Origin: Muscardinus avellanarius
Taxonomy: Eukaryota > Chordata > Mammalia > Rodentia > Gliridae
Reading direction: 5' to 3'
Length of the DNA stretch: 64,000 bases
Assembly: GCA_963383645.1 (NCBI GenBank)
Contig: OY726557.1
Span: forward strand, 128,678,103-128,742,102
Shown here: positions 44,306 to 56,410 of the stretch, piece after piece
How positions within the stretch are numbered: the first letter of the stretch is position 1
Layout: each line of letters begins with the position of its first letter
The notes under the pieces: model-generated
What the model saw: only the letters and a program-made list of their open reading frames with translations
What the model was told of the DNA's origin: nothing
The model's database searches: none
Position numbers and translations under genes: made by a program

Positions 44306-47065
44306 CATTTATCTAGTTTGTATATAAGATTTAATGTATTCAGGAGAGAGAAAGTGCACAGTAATTCAAACAGTGAATTTAAAAAGTCATTAGACATTAA
44401 TAAGAAATTAATCCACTGCTTAGGAAAGGATGAAGTTGAATTCTAAAGAATATCCTAGAGCAGAAGTTGAGCTCTAAGTCCAAGGAAGGACCTAAGTAGG
44501 AAGGAGAAACATTCTCCAAAAAAGGCTAGAATTTACAACCTGGTGTAGAGAGTGACCAGACACTGCTGGATAGTGGATAAGTTTTCTGGGTTGCCCCAGA
44601 TCCGGATCAAAGTTGATTGCCCATTTGCCAGACCAAAGATGTCTGACAGAGAACAGCAAGCAGGAATTGCCTCCTAACACAGTAGCAGGCTGACAGTGGT
44701 GGGCAGAAATGATGGGCTTGAGTCGGCCATGTTGGAGCATGCCCTGCACTACCAGACACAGAGCGAGCCGAGAGTGGGCACAACTATACCACACCCCCAG
44801 CAGTCTCTATGAGAAAAAGTAGAAACACTGACAAAATATAGCTGCAGCCTCACATCACAAGGCAAAGAAGGTCGATGTGGAGCAGAGCAACGATACTCTT
44901 ATGGTTGGGATTTCTGTGCATTTGTTTGCCTAGCTGTTTGCTTGTTTCTTTGGGGTAAATTGGAAATGCTACATAACCCCTTCACATCCAATCCTTAGAC
45001 CTGGGGGGGTGAGACTAACTAATCAACATAAAGAGGATAGGTTTTCCTGGAAAGGAAAGTATAGCATCCTCAACATTATTTCTCATAATTAGGGTTTAGT
45101 GAGGCATGTCACAATAGACCTGAGGGTCAGGGTAGGATATTGAAGTTTAGGGGCAAAATTTACATTGATAAAAGTAGAAGTTGGGGCTTGCTAACCAGGG
45201 TGCAGTGCAAGGACCTATTGGTTTGAGGAGGCTGCCAGGTTTCTTCGCAGTATGTGGCTGATGCTGGAACCCCTTTTGTCCCAGGATGATGTCAAGGTGA
45301 ACTCAGTAGGTTTAAAGGGTGAGCAATACACATGTAAGCTACAGAGAGCTAAAATACTTAGCACAGGTTTGAGCTCCTCATGTATCCTGTCACATATGTA
45401 GGTCAGGAAGTAAGTACACCCTGTCAAAAGCACCGTGTCTGCAAAGCATACAGCATATAGTAGAAGGTGACCTGAACTGACTTAACCACACCCTGCATAC
45501 CTGCTTCTGGGAGCAGAAAGTCCACCTGTCCCCATCCCAACGGAGGTACACGCACACTCACGCATGTTCTCCAGCCATAGGTAAGAGCAAGCCCCTAGAA
45601 TTTAAGGGACTAAGAAAGGTCTTAAGAAGGAGGTTTTGAGATATTTCTTAATAAAAAGAAATTTTTGCGATAATATTATTTTTTATTGAGAAACAAATTT
45701 TCAGAAGGAAAACGATAATATTATTTTTTATTGAGAAACAAATTTTCAGAAGGAAAATTTCAAAAGAGCATACTATATAAAGAGTCTTACTTTCACCACT
45801 ACCACAAACCACTCAGGTGTCTTCTCCCACAATAACCATGTTATCAGAATCTTGGACATGCTTCCAGAGATATGCTGTGTGCTATCATTAATTTTTTATA
45901 ATTAAGATAAAAAGATACATAGATTGATATACATACAGGCCCATATATGTTATCTTTTTACACAATTAGTAAACAGTCTATATATTGTCTTCTGCTTGTT
46001 TTTGTTGTTGTTTTTGTTTGTTTTAATTTTTAAGTTTTACTTTCATTTACAAGGCCATAGAGATTATTTCCCTAGAAAGGTTCTCTAAGTCTACAATACC
46101 TCCCTGGAACTATCTAGGGGCAGTAGTAGCTAGCCTCAGGTGCATTTGAGGGGCATTGAATAAAAATAAAGGAATGGTGGAAAGCATGGAGGGGCAATGA
46201 GTAATTTTTTTTTTCTAAAACGAGGAGTGGTAGACCAGTAAGTTTGGAATCTGTGCAGGCCTCCACCTTATCAAACTTTTGTCAGTCTGATCAATGAAAA
46301 GTTCAATTTTCTGTTGTGATTTTTTATTTACTTTTTTCAAAACAATTTTCAAAACTACATTTGTGGTTTTTCCCCTGTGATTTAAATAAATTATTCTCCA
46401 TTTTCCTATTCTGTTATTTCTTGATTAGTAATATTTTTATCAGTGTTAGAAGCTTCGATTATATTCTCCTTCTAGTTAAGATGTGATCTTTTTATTATTT
46501 TTAATTTTTTATGTATTTTAATGAATAGTTTTTTAAATGTTCATTTCAGAAAGGATGTTATAACTATAAGATTACAATATATTTCCATAGTTCATTTAGT
46601 ATTTTAAAGGTAGCATAGATTTAAATATTTAATCTACTTGTGTGCTTAAACTTATTTGGTGAAATCCAGGAAGTAATGTTCCAACTTTATTATTTCCCAT
46701 ATGAATACACTAGTCTTTTTTTAAATCTGTTATACAAAAAAAAAAACCTAAGTCAAATTTAGTGATATATGTCTCAATGTTGACAGTCCTGGAAAATATG
46801 CTATTTAAGATTCTTATATTTCTAAAAATATTCTAGAATTTATTTTGAACTTCTTTGAAGAATATAAATTTTATATGTTGAACTTCCTTTTCCTGTCTCC
46901 TATAAATGTCATTTATCACTCATTTTAAGAATATATTATTTTCATTTTACTATCCTTGCATCTGCTATTCCTGTTCTCTAGCCTATTGAAAGTGCTTTTC
47001 TTCCCGTTTTGCCTTTTTTCAGCTCAATTTATATGCAGTTTCCATTTTTCAAACATTTTTTCTAC
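44306..47065. other. Non-coding, no assigned repeat (about 2.8 kb)
   Basis: 44490-45600 is moderately GC-rich with a 100-codon minus frame (44492-44794) that I do not recognise; 45900-47060 is very AT-rich. The perfect 45-bp tandem duplication lies at 45668-45757. No gene called. Confidence 0.5.
45668..45757. repeat. Perfect 45-bp tandem duplication
   Basis: Two identical adjacent 45-bp units (45668-45712 and 45713-45757), each starting cgataatattatttttta and ending cagaaggaaaa. Not low-complexity and not part of a recognised repeat. Confidence 0.98.
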
Positions 47066-47257
47066 GCCGGGTATGGTGGTGCACGCTTGTAATCCCCGTG
47101 CTTGGGAGGCGGAGACAGGAGGATCGCGCAGGTTCGAAGCCAGCCGCGCTGGCGTAAGAGACCCTGTTGCAAAAATATAAAATAGGTCTGGGAGTATAGC
47201 CCGGAGGTAGAAGGGCTTCCAGGAACCCCAGTACCACTAAAAAAAAAAAAAAAAAAA
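47066..47257 (+). mobile_element. B1-dID SINE, class C
   Basis: Starts gccgggtatggtggtgcacg, has gaagccagccgcgctggcgt, aaataggtctgggagtatag and the diagnostic gggcttccaggaacccc, then an A tail of about 19. Close to the other class C copies. Confidence 0.96.
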
Positions 47258-49307
47258 TTCTGAATTTTGATACATTTTACACTCTTTTCATTACTCACCA
47301 TCTCTTCCCTTAGTTCTTATATAATTTCTATGTATTCTTATCTTATGGATTCAATTGCTTTATTATAGTTTATAAAACTCCTAACAATAGTTTGAACATG
47401 ACTTTCATCTATAGTGACATATTTCTGCCAATAACTGCTTATTTACCAATTTCCACACATTTTCTTTACTACATAGTGGTTATTTTGTAGACATTATATT
47501 GTTTTTCCTAATTACTTATATCTGAATAAAATAAAATTTTGCAGAAGCTACTTTCAGGATAGTTCTACAGGAGTGCACCAAGGACAATTTCCAAGCCAGC
47601 AAGAATTTTTGTTTTGATCATGGTTATCTGTGTTAATTTTTTATTCCTTATTCTCCCCAGCCAATCTGGTGTCCATGTACAAAGTTAATTACAAAAGAAG
47701 TTTGACATTTACTTCATCCCACAGGAAATGCCAATTTTACCATTTTCAAATAAAAGTTTCCCTAGTGTTTTCTTAAGGAATTGGTTATGAATAAATAAAA
47801 TTAATATAGGTGTAATGTGTCCTGAGTGAGGATACAAATCAAATAATAATGATTAATAGTTTTGAAGCAGACTCTTTTATGTCAAAAGTGGTTAAAATAT
47901 ACACTGAGCAACCAGCACAATCATATTGACATCATCTCTATAGACTATAAGATGAAGGAATTATACTACACCATTTAAAGTTTTCTATCTTGCATTACAG
48001 GATTCTAAATCTATAACATTTTAATTTTCTCATGATAGAAATCACAAAGCTTCCGTTATCTAAGAAACTTTTAAAAACTATTCTCTTTATCTCTATTCTT
48101 AGGAAATATCCTTCCACTGATAATAAATGAGCCCATAGATTGATAAAAAGAAACCCACTGATTGAAGTAAAGAGACGTTCTGGGATGGCATAAATAATGA
48201 AAAGTTAAACCTTTATATTTTCATAATAGATTAATTCTTATAACTGTAATAAACTAGAATTAGCCTATTTCTGGATGATTCTAAATAGAATGTTGCATAT
48301 ATCCTCAATTACTGTAGTTACTGTACCATCACTGTTTGCACAATCCTTAATCACTCTATTTTCAGTAAATATTAATCAAGAGAAGAAAACATGTGAAACA
48401 CTGAGGTCATTTATGTCCCCAATACATAATATACTCATATACGTATTTCACTGGGTTTTCATGGGAAAGTGTTGACACTTAAAGTAATGATGTCTACCAA
48501 TTAACATAAAACAATTTATAAAATGAGCCTCTCTAAAGGGGTTAGAGAATAAAAGGAGGAAAAGAAGAGCCATAAGGGTAGTTCCTACAAAGCAAAAAAT
48601 AAACATACAAGCAAAACTAATCTTTAAAATTGGAACCAACTCAAATTCTCAAATTCCTCATCCAAACATATTAAAGTGGTGGATGTTATGATTGAGGCAA
48701 GAAATAATCATGTAACTCATAGTATATAATGCATAAGGCTCCCAGAAAATTGAGCCTAGTCCCTTAAGGTAAACCCTCTTCATTGTAATTATTCTAGCAC
48801 CATCTCATTTACAGAATCAAATTCAGAGGAAAAGAGCTACCGATAAGAATAGGATGCCAGAGTTCCTCAAATGTGGGGAAAGAATTCTATATGGTAATCG
48901 TGATAGTGTTTGATTCCATAAAATTTATACATGGGATAAAATTACCTAGAACTACGCATACACACACAGGAAAAACGGTGAAATTTAATATGATCTGTTG
49001 CCCAATTAACAGCAGTGGACCAAGGTCTACTTTTCTCATTTTAATATTGGACTTACATTACAAAAAGATGTCACCTTTGAGGGAAAATGGTGGAGCGGTG
49101 CAGAGAACACTAAGCACTCCTTTTTGCAATATCATGGATCTATAATTATCATAGATTTATAAAAACTAAGAAAATATCTCTTATTCAATTATCAGCATCA
49201 ACTTTGAACCTTTGACCTATACAGCTTCCCAGACAGAAGCATTTTGGGAGGAGGGTGTTTCTCAAGGGTGGTGCCAAGTGTCTTTGTAGCCCCACCCTTA
49301 ATTTAGA

Positions 49308-49310
<3 letters not shown>
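47258..49310. other. AT-rich, non-coding (about 2 kb)
   Basis: No gene, SINE or recognisable transposon. Frames of 60-90 codons have no known domain. Confidence 0.55.

Positions 49311-49347
<37 letters not shown>
49311..49347. repeat. (CA)n microsatellite
   Basis: Pure CA tract after tcacacac. No retroposon attached. Confidence 0.95.
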
Positions 49348-49469
49348 TTTAGCATTGTAAACTCATCTGGAACTTTTATGACTCACCTCAAAAGTGCTTC
49401 CTTAGACATTTCCCCTAATTAACCAAGCTCTGCAATACTTTTAAATGGCCACAAGTTCTTTCTGGTTCC

Positions 49470-49915
49470 AATCACCAGGAAGAGGGTATTATCTCCTCCA
49501 TTTCTGATTGTGAAATGGCCCAATTAATCATTTTCACCAATAAAATACAGTAAAAGTGGCATTGTGGGATTCAGTATCCTAGCTCAAGAAACCTAGCCAT
49601 ATTTGTTCTCACTCTCTTGGAAAGTTGCAACCATCATATTAAAAATCTGAGTTAATCCTCTAAAAATACCACATGGAGGAGAGGTCAAAATGCTCAGCTG
49701 AGAATTCCACCTAACTGCCACGTATGTGACTAAAGTTTTCTCAACCCTTCTGACTTCAGCTGAACTATGATAAGAAATCCCAGTGGAAAGCCACAGGAGA
49801 AATGTGTGTCTGAACCCTAGAGCCCAGAGCAAGGTCATGAGCAAATAAACAACTGTTGTTTTAAGCCATTGGTTCTGGAATGTTTTGTTATGCAGCATTA
49901 GACAACTGATACAAC
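49470..49915 (+). mobile_element. MLT1-like MaLR solo LTR
   Basis: The right end is diagnostic: agcaaataaacaactgttgt, tttaagccattggttctgga, atgttttgttatgcagcatt, agacaactgatacaa matches the MLT1 3' end ('aataaatgattgttgttttaagccac...ggtttgttatgcagca...tagctaactgatac'). The left limit is approximate. No internal retroviral sequence; a solo relic. Confidence 0.75.
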
Positions 49916-50801
49916 CCCACTTAACTCCAGCCTCAGAGAAGTATTCATTCTGAATTCTGAGAGATCATTACACCATTGTCTACTCTCACTACTTTTACTA
50001 TGAGATCCACATGTACCATGAGTATGAGGCTATGCATTCTCTCTACTACTAAACTCTGAGTTCTCTGGAAGCAAAAATAATCCCCAAGCACTCACATTAA
50101 ACCTGAATACATGGTAGACACTAAAGAAATAACTGTGAATGCAATAAAAAGCTGAAAGACTGGGCTTCCTAGGATTGATCCTGTTGGAGTTTGTTCACAG
50201 ACAAGAGCAGAGAGAATTTTCACTTCCTATACTAAGAAGGATGGTGAATCTCATGCCTCAGAGAGGTGGCTCACATGAGGTTAAATTTAGCAGCAATAAT
50301 AGATTGGACCTTTTCAGAGTGCTAAGATTAAATAGCCTCACGTGAGCAGTATTTTACTACCTCTGCCAATCTAACAGCCTAGGGAACTCTTTACTTGGAA
50401 ATAACAGAATGTAATTCCAAGCAAAATCCTGTACGACTTGGCTTTGAGTCAGAATGCATTATAAAAATAAAAACATTTGTTTTATCAAATTCCTCTCTAG
50501 AGTTTTGTCCAGCATTATCCAGAGCAAGTCAAATTATTCACTATAGCCCGGAGTTACTTGTATATTACTGGTAATGTGGTTGGAAAAAGAATGATCTTAT
50601 TAATCATTTTAAGATAAATTCCCTAGTTTAGAAACATAGTTTTGCATACATTTAAGCTATGTGACTCCAACTGCTGAATCTTTAAGTAAAGCATTTTTAA
50701 GCATGGATATAAAGTTGTTTTTTTCAAATTTATTTAAGGCTGCACTAGCACAGTTAGTACTATTTCACCATATCTGTCACAATTAATATCGCATTCATTT
50801 T
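49916..50801. other. Non-coding; possible L2 trace
   Basis: 50045-50145 (ctgagttctctggaagcaaa, acctgaatacatggtagaca) resembles an L2 3' end but weakly. No gene seen. Confidence 0.45.
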
Positions 50802-50817
50802 AAAAATCATTGGTATA

Positions 50818-51001
50818 GCCAGGCGTGGTGGCGCACGCTTGTAATCCCCGCGCTTGGGAGGCAGAGACAGGAGGATCGCGCAGGTTTGAAGCCAGCCGCG
50901 CGCGCTGGCTTAGGAGACCCTGTTTCCAAATGAAAATGTAAAAATAGGTCTGGGAGTGTAGCCCGGAGGTAGAAGGGCTTCCAGGAACCCCAGTACCACC
51001 A

Positions 51002-51043
<42 letters not shown>
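50818..51043 (+). mobile_element. B1-dID SINE, class C, young, with (AAT)n tail
   Basis: Starts gccaggcgtggtggcgcacg, has aagccagccgcgcgcgctgg, aaataggtctgggagtgtag and gggcttccaggaacccc; the tail is pure (AAT)n (51001-51043). Perfect 16-bp target duplication aaaaatcattggtata at 50802-50817 and 51044-51059. Little-decayed CpG content and a perfect duplication point to a recent insertion. Confidence 0.98.
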
Positions 51044-51048
<5 letters not shown>

Positions 51049-51059
51049 TCATTGGTATA

Positions 51060-52540
51060 AATTTGAAGCTAAAAAAAGGAAAATGTTGTCTACAGTACTC
51101 AGGAGATGGATTTTAAATCCTTGTTTTGCTTTGTTGTTAACTAGCTCTTTGTCTCTTTACATCTTAAATATTTGCCTCTGATTTCTTTACTGGCAATTCC
51201 TGTTATTTGTTGATGTCAGTTTTAAAGGTGACAGACTATTAAATTTAAACTATAACTAAAATCACCAACTAGTCTGATATTTAAAAAAGAATTCAGAATA
51301 CTTTATTGAGATGTCTTCTAAGATCTTTATGATTCATTTTAATTTCTACTGGGTAACAGCAAACCCATCTAGGTCAAGAAAGGTTGAATAGCTTTACTAA
51401 ACTGCTGTCGTTTGGGCAAAATTCAAGCCCAACTCCTCATCAGTGAATCCATATTTATTTGTAAGAAAATTTAATCCATGTGATTGTGATTCGTTGACAC
51501 AGTCACAGCCAAATCATGTTTCATGTTTGCTACTGGGTTTCCAAGAGAGGCTTTTGAGCCATCTTTGGAGGACATCCTTTTTTCATTGGGTAAAAAGGTT
51601 ATTTTTACTGTTTGGAAAAGAGAAAATGTCTCAAATTTGAGTAAAAATATTGTCCTTCATCATGATAAGGGATGAAAAACAGATTCCTTTGTAACCCATT
51701 ACACATTAAGTATTATCTATACAGACAAATTGACTTAAGAGGTGAGATACACACTTTCTGGATAAAAATTAATTCTTCCGCCAGGACTTTCCCCATGCTG
51801 TCCTTCAGGAGTCGTAGGTAGAGAGCTTGTGACTAAACTATAGAAATAAGTCACATTTTCATAAATTGCTTGTTGGCTTTGTCACACTCATGTAGGTGGG
51901 TGAGCTAGAAAATGAATCAGTCTTGTGTTCTCTGTTGAACAGGGTGCCAGATAAACTCCACCTGAACTGGCTGGCCCTCAAGCTCCATGCCAGAGCCACG
52001 AATCACACTCAGAGCTAACCCAGGGAGCATTTTGGCTCTGGAGCCCACTAACCCCAGGAGCTCCTCAGCCGAGAAGTGGGACTGAAGAGATTTAGAACTG
52101 CTGACTTGGAGCCAGGGAGTCATGGTTGAGTGCCAATCACCTGGCATGAATCACGCAAGCACTTGCATTTCATATTCATCATTTATAATACTGTGGTAAT
52201 TACCCAACATTTATGGCAGAAATTTATTCCATTGATGTAAAAACAAAGCTATATTAGAAAACTTTATAGTAATTTTGGACATTAAGAATTAGAGTACAGG
52301 GGTACTGATCTTTCCTGAACCATAAATACATAAGAGAAAGAGCAATTCAAATGTTTACTCAATATTTCTTCATATTCATATGGCCAAAAATAAGTAATAG
52401 AAAGATATGAAATTTGCAATCAGAAATTCTGCTGATTAAAATATATTTGATATTGAAAAATCTCCTAACTCCAGTTCAGCCTTCATTTTTCTAGTTACTA
52501 CACAACATATTTCGTAGGAGTAATATTAAGATCCAACTCT
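51060..52540. other. Non-coding, no assigned repeat (about 1.5 kb)
   Basis: GC-richer patch 51900-52150 with a 76-codon minus frame of unknown nature. No gene called. Confidence 0.55.
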
Positions 52541-52721
52541 CTGGGTGTGGTGGCACATACCTCTCGGTACTTGGGAGGTTGAGAGAGAAGAATTCCAGGT
52601 TCAAGTTGAACCTCACCGGTTAGAGAGGGCCTCAGCAACCTAGCCAGACCCTGTTTCAAAAAAAACTAGGGCTGGGGGTATAGCTTAAAGGTAGAATATC
52701 CATGGGTTTAATCCCCAGGAC

Positions 52722-52762
<41 letters not shown>
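52541..52762 (+). mobile_element. B1-dID SINE, class D, with (CA)n tail
   Basis: Starts ctgggtgtggtggcacatac, has ccaggttcaagttgaacctc and ends gggtttaatccccaggacaa, then (CA)n (52723-52762). Target duplication agatccaa at 52529-52536 and 52763-52770. Confidence 0.92.
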
Positions 52763-52765
<3 letters not shown>

Positions 52766-52844
52766 TCCAATGGCATGTCTGAAAATCTTTTAACATTATT
52801 AGACACTCTCCCCACTTATTCTTATGATAGCACATGCAAAATTG

Positions 52845-54045
52845 AGAAAAAATTAGGCATAAAACTTTGTGTGGTCAAAACTCAGCAATTAAGATATCCA
52901 AGGTACAGGAAATTAAAACAAGAATTAGCAAGTGGGATGGCATCAAACTAAAAAGTTTTTGCTCATCAAAGAAAATCATCAAGAATCTAAAGAGAAAGCC
53001 TACAGAATGGGAGAAGATCTTTACCAACTACCACTCTGATAGAGGGTTAATATCCAAAATATACAAAAAGCTCAAAATACTCTACACTAGAAAATCAAAC
53101 AACCTAATTAAGAAATGGGCAACTGAATTGAATAAACACTTCACAAAAGAAGAGATATGAATGGCAATAGTTACATGAAAAATGTTCAACATCATTAGCC
53201 ATCAGGGAGATGCAAATCAAAACTACACAGAGATTCCATCTAACCCCAATCAGAGTGGCAAGCATAAAGAAGTCAAATAACAACTAATGTTGGCAAAGAT
53301 GTGAAGAAAGAGGAACTCTTTTGCACTGTTGGTGGGAGTGCAAATTAGTTCCGCCGCTATGGAGATCAGTGTGGAGATTTCTTAGAAAACTGGGAATGGA
53401 TCTTTCATATGATCCAGCTATATCATTCATGGGTATCTTTCCAAAGGGGTTGAAATCAGAGAACTGCAGTAACATATGCATACCCATGTTCATAGCAGTA
53501 CAACTCGCAATAGCCAAAATATGGAACCAACCTAGGTCTCCATCAACAGATGAATGGATTCAAAAATTATGGGAAATACACACAATGGAATTCTACTCCA
53601 CAATAAAAAAGAACAAAATTATGCCATTCCCAAGAAGAAGGAAAGACCTGGAGAATATTATGTTAAGTGAGATTAGTCAAGCACAGAAAGAGAAGGAACA
53701 TATGTTTTCTGTAATATGCTCAAGCTAGGGAGTATTAGGGATACCAGAGGGGCTCCAGATAATAGAGCGAAAACCTCAGCAAAGCCAGAAAGGAGGGATA
53801 GGGGAGGAGGGAGGATGAGGTTAATTAATGGAAAAGCTACACTTGAATATTGAATATCTGTATACATGTGAATATAACATAGTTAACCTAGACACTCACT
53901 ATTGGCAGGGAGGGGAAAGGGGAAGGGGGGGGCAGTCAGGGGGAGGGCCAAGTACTGTGTAAATATATGCCATTGTCAACATGATCCACATTATTATGTG
54001 AGACTACAGTGCACCAATAAAGAAATAATAAAAATTTAAAAACAT
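52845..54045 (+). mobile_element. LINE-1, 5'-truncated: ORF2 C-terminus, 3' UTR and tail
   Basis: The best L1 in the window. ORF2 sequence from 52867 to 53728, then a 3' UTR with a G-rich tract (53905-53948), the closing tgagactacagtgcaccaat aaagaaat and an A-rich tail. The 5' edge is approximate. Compared with full-length L1 (about 6-7 kb) only the last 1.2 kb is present. Confidence 0.9.
52867..53728 (+). pseudogene. LINE-1 ORF2p C-terminal fragment (dead)
   Basis: In life ORF2p supplies endonuclease and reverse transcriptase for L1 copying; this piece holds only the C-terminal part after the reverse transcriptase. Two open stretches are seen: 52867-53160 (97 codons, containing GIKLKSFCSSKK and WATELNKHFTKEEI) and 53321-53728 (135 codons, starting MHCWWECKLVPPLWRSVWRF, the cysteine/histidine-rich C-terminal region). 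Between them (53160-53320) is a stop (gagatatga) and a frame loss. Both stretches begin at internal Met codons, not real starts. It cannot make an active protein. Confidence 0.9.
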
Positions 54046-54920
54046 AAAAAACTCAAGAATTTCCCAATGCTTTTATGAAATCTGTAGCCCTGCATTTCAA
54101 TCTGTTTCTAAGTGTTTAGAACAACTATTTATTTGCTTCATAATTCACATTCATTCTACCCAATATAAAATGTTTTCTGACATGTCAGTATCAAACGCCA
54201 GTGGAGAGAATACACCTAACACAGAATCAGAAGCCGAAGCCTCAGTTCAGCCTTAAGTCTGAGACACAGTGTTTCATTTTCTCTGTATATCTCATAATCT
54301 GTCCGTTAATCTCTGCAAGATTAATTTTAAAAGTAAAACTACATTAAGAGGGGAAATCATTTCTACCGGCCTTGGGAAGCAAAAGATATTTTTCTTGGAT
54401 AGCTGACTATATTTTTTTGACGGAATACATATTTGAACCATATGCAAATCCCAGTGGAACATGATTGGCCGGAGTTCCCAGGGGGCTCCCGGCGATTCCT
54501 CCTACCGCCTCGCACTCAGCTATCCTCATCCCAGGAGCTAGCTCAGTTCGTCCTATGTTCAAAAAGCCAGTCAGTGTTTAATGGCAGGGGGAGAGGAGGA
54601 GACTATCGGCATGAGAACGAGGAAGTTGGAGTCGAATGATATAACTGTATGTGAGAAAACATGGCTTGCTGAGCCCAACACAACTGTTAGCAATTAGTTT
54701 GCTCTTTACCTTTCTTGTCTTATTAAGTGGAAATTTGGATTAGATGACTTGTAAGATATTTTCTATCTGTGTCATTCAGTGAGTCCATAAAATTCTTGAA
54801 TTAGGCCACCATAACAAATTGCAATCATCTGGTCTATAGGAAGACAAATTAATGCAAAATCCTTACGTATATTAAGGTTTAGTATGGAAGAAATAAAAAT
54901 AGGAGAAAGGAGAGTTGTAC
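54046..54920. other. Unique non-coding DNA with a GC-rich patch
   Basis: 54455-54640 is GC- and CpG-richer than its surroundings and starts with an inverted CCAAT box (tgattggccgg). A 68-codon plus frame (54433-54639) runs through it. No gene called. Confidence 0.5.

Positions 54921-54962
<42 letters not shown>
54921..54962. repeat. (TG)n microsatellite
   Basis: Pure TG tract, the reversed (CA)n tail of the adjoining minus-strand SINE. Confidence 0.95.
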
Positions 54963-54964
<2 letters not shown>

Positions 54965-55164
54965 TACTGGGGATTGAAGCCAAGGACATTCTTTCTACCT
55001 TTGAGCTACACCCCCAGCCCTATTTTTAATTCTTTATTTTGAAACAGGGTCTCACTAAGTTGCGGAGAGCCTCACTAAGTAGCTGAGGCTGGATATAAAC
55101 CTGTGATCCTCCTGTCTCAGTCTCCCAAGTAATGGAATTACAAGTGTGTGCCTCCATGCCCGGC
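54963..55164 (-). mobile_element. B1-dID SINE, class D, minus strand
   Basis: ggtactggggattgaagcca (ID half), attttgaaacagggtctcac, and reversed B1 half ending gcctccatgcccggct. Full length. Confidence 0.93.
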
Positions 55165-55286
55165 TGAGCTATACCATTTAAAGATAATAGAAAATCTGAT
55201 TAAAGCTGGGTTCTGGAATATATTAATAAAATTAGCAACATCTTCTCCCTAAGGTAGGTAATTTCAGCAGTGGATGTAAGGGAACT

Positions 55287-55630
55287 AGTCTATCAGTCAG
55301 GATTCTACAGAAAAATGGAACCAAGAGTATGAACATATACCCTCAATTATTCATTCATTTATTCAGCTCATCCCACAGTTGCAGGAACTAGCAAGTCTGA
55401 AATCCACAGTTTAGAATGGCTGTCTGAAATTTTAGATATTATTTAACACTGCAGTCCTGAGACAGAATTTCATCTTCTTCAGGAAGCCTATTTTTACTCC
55501 TAGGGCTTCCAACTGAGTGGATAAAGCCCACTCACATTATCAAGCGTAACATCCTATATTTTGAATCGGCAGAATGTAGATGCGGTTAAAATACCCTCAT
55601 AGTCACACCTTGATTAGCATTTTATTAAAT
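55287..55630. mobile_element. Old interspersed repeat, family not assigned
   Basis: tatcagtcaggattctacag, aaaaatggaaccaagag at the start and cttccaactgagtggataaa, gcccactcacattatcaag, taccctcatagtcacacc at the end match a common mammalian repeat ('gtcagggttctccagagaaacagaacc...ctgattggatgaggcccaccc'). I recall it as an L1M-type 3' part but will not name it. Confidence 0.5.
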
Positions 55631-55639
55631 AGTTTTTTA

Positions 55640-55910
55640 TTCAACTGTATTTATAGCAACTTTGTTCAAAATGCATAATTGTAGAAATTCCACATATCCA
55701 CTAGCTGGAGAAGAAATAAGCAAATTGTGGTATATACACACAAAGGAATAAAAGAGAATGATCTACAGATACAATATAGAAAATAAAACTTAAAGATGTT
55801 ACATTGCATAAGAGGAACTAGAACAAAGAACCCTTGATCTACTATTCTACTTTTATAAATGTAACTCAAATAACTGGTTTAATAGACAAGTCAGTACAGA
55901 TAGGGATCAT
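55640..55910 (+). mobile_element. L1M ORF2 near-C-terminal segment
   Basis: tttatagcaactttgttcaa, ccacatatccactagctgga, caaattgtggtatatacaca, caaaggaataaaagagaatg and tctacttttataaatgtaac follow the older L1 (L1M) ORF2/3' UTR junction order. Frame is broken. Confidence 0.65.
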
Positions 55911-56325
55911 ATCATAGATAGATCATAGATAGGAATATCGATATTGAGTTAATAAATATTCCCTTTTCAGTTAAACTGTACTAGGGATTCAACAAAATGG
56001 AGTTAATACTCTAAAATCTGAGAAAGCTAAGAGCACATTTTATATTTCTACACATCATGTAGAAATGTAATGTAGATGTTTCTCTCCTGAATCTCGTGAA
56101 TCTATTTATCGTCATTTCATTTGTTAAGAGAGACCAAAGCCTCTCTTACTAAATGAAATTAGTGATTGAGAAGATATCTTTATTTCCAATAGTATTACAC
56201 TTAGGAATATTTAAAGGATATCTAATATAGAAATCTATATTAATGTACATTTATAATATAAAAATTGATGGGATTAAATTTTTCAATCAAATGGGCATAA
56301 ACATATGGAATTTAAAAGTGCATAT
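55911..56325. other. AT-rich, non-coding
   Basis: No gene or repeat recognised. A short GATA-type duplication (atcatagatagatcatagat) near 55912-55932. Confidence 0.6.
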
Positions 56326-56410
56326 GCCGGGTGTGGTGGTGCACGCTTGTAATCCCCGTGCTTGGGAGGCTGAGAGAGGGGGATTGCACAGGTTCGAAGC
56401 CAGACCCTGA
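56326..56410 (+). mobile_element. SINE 5' part only, class B/C type
   Basis: Starts gccgggtgtggtggtgcacg with well preserved sequence through cacaggttcgaagccag, then jumps to accctgaaaatttt and ends. The whole ID half and tail are missing, unlike the other well-preserved copies. Confidence 0.9.
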
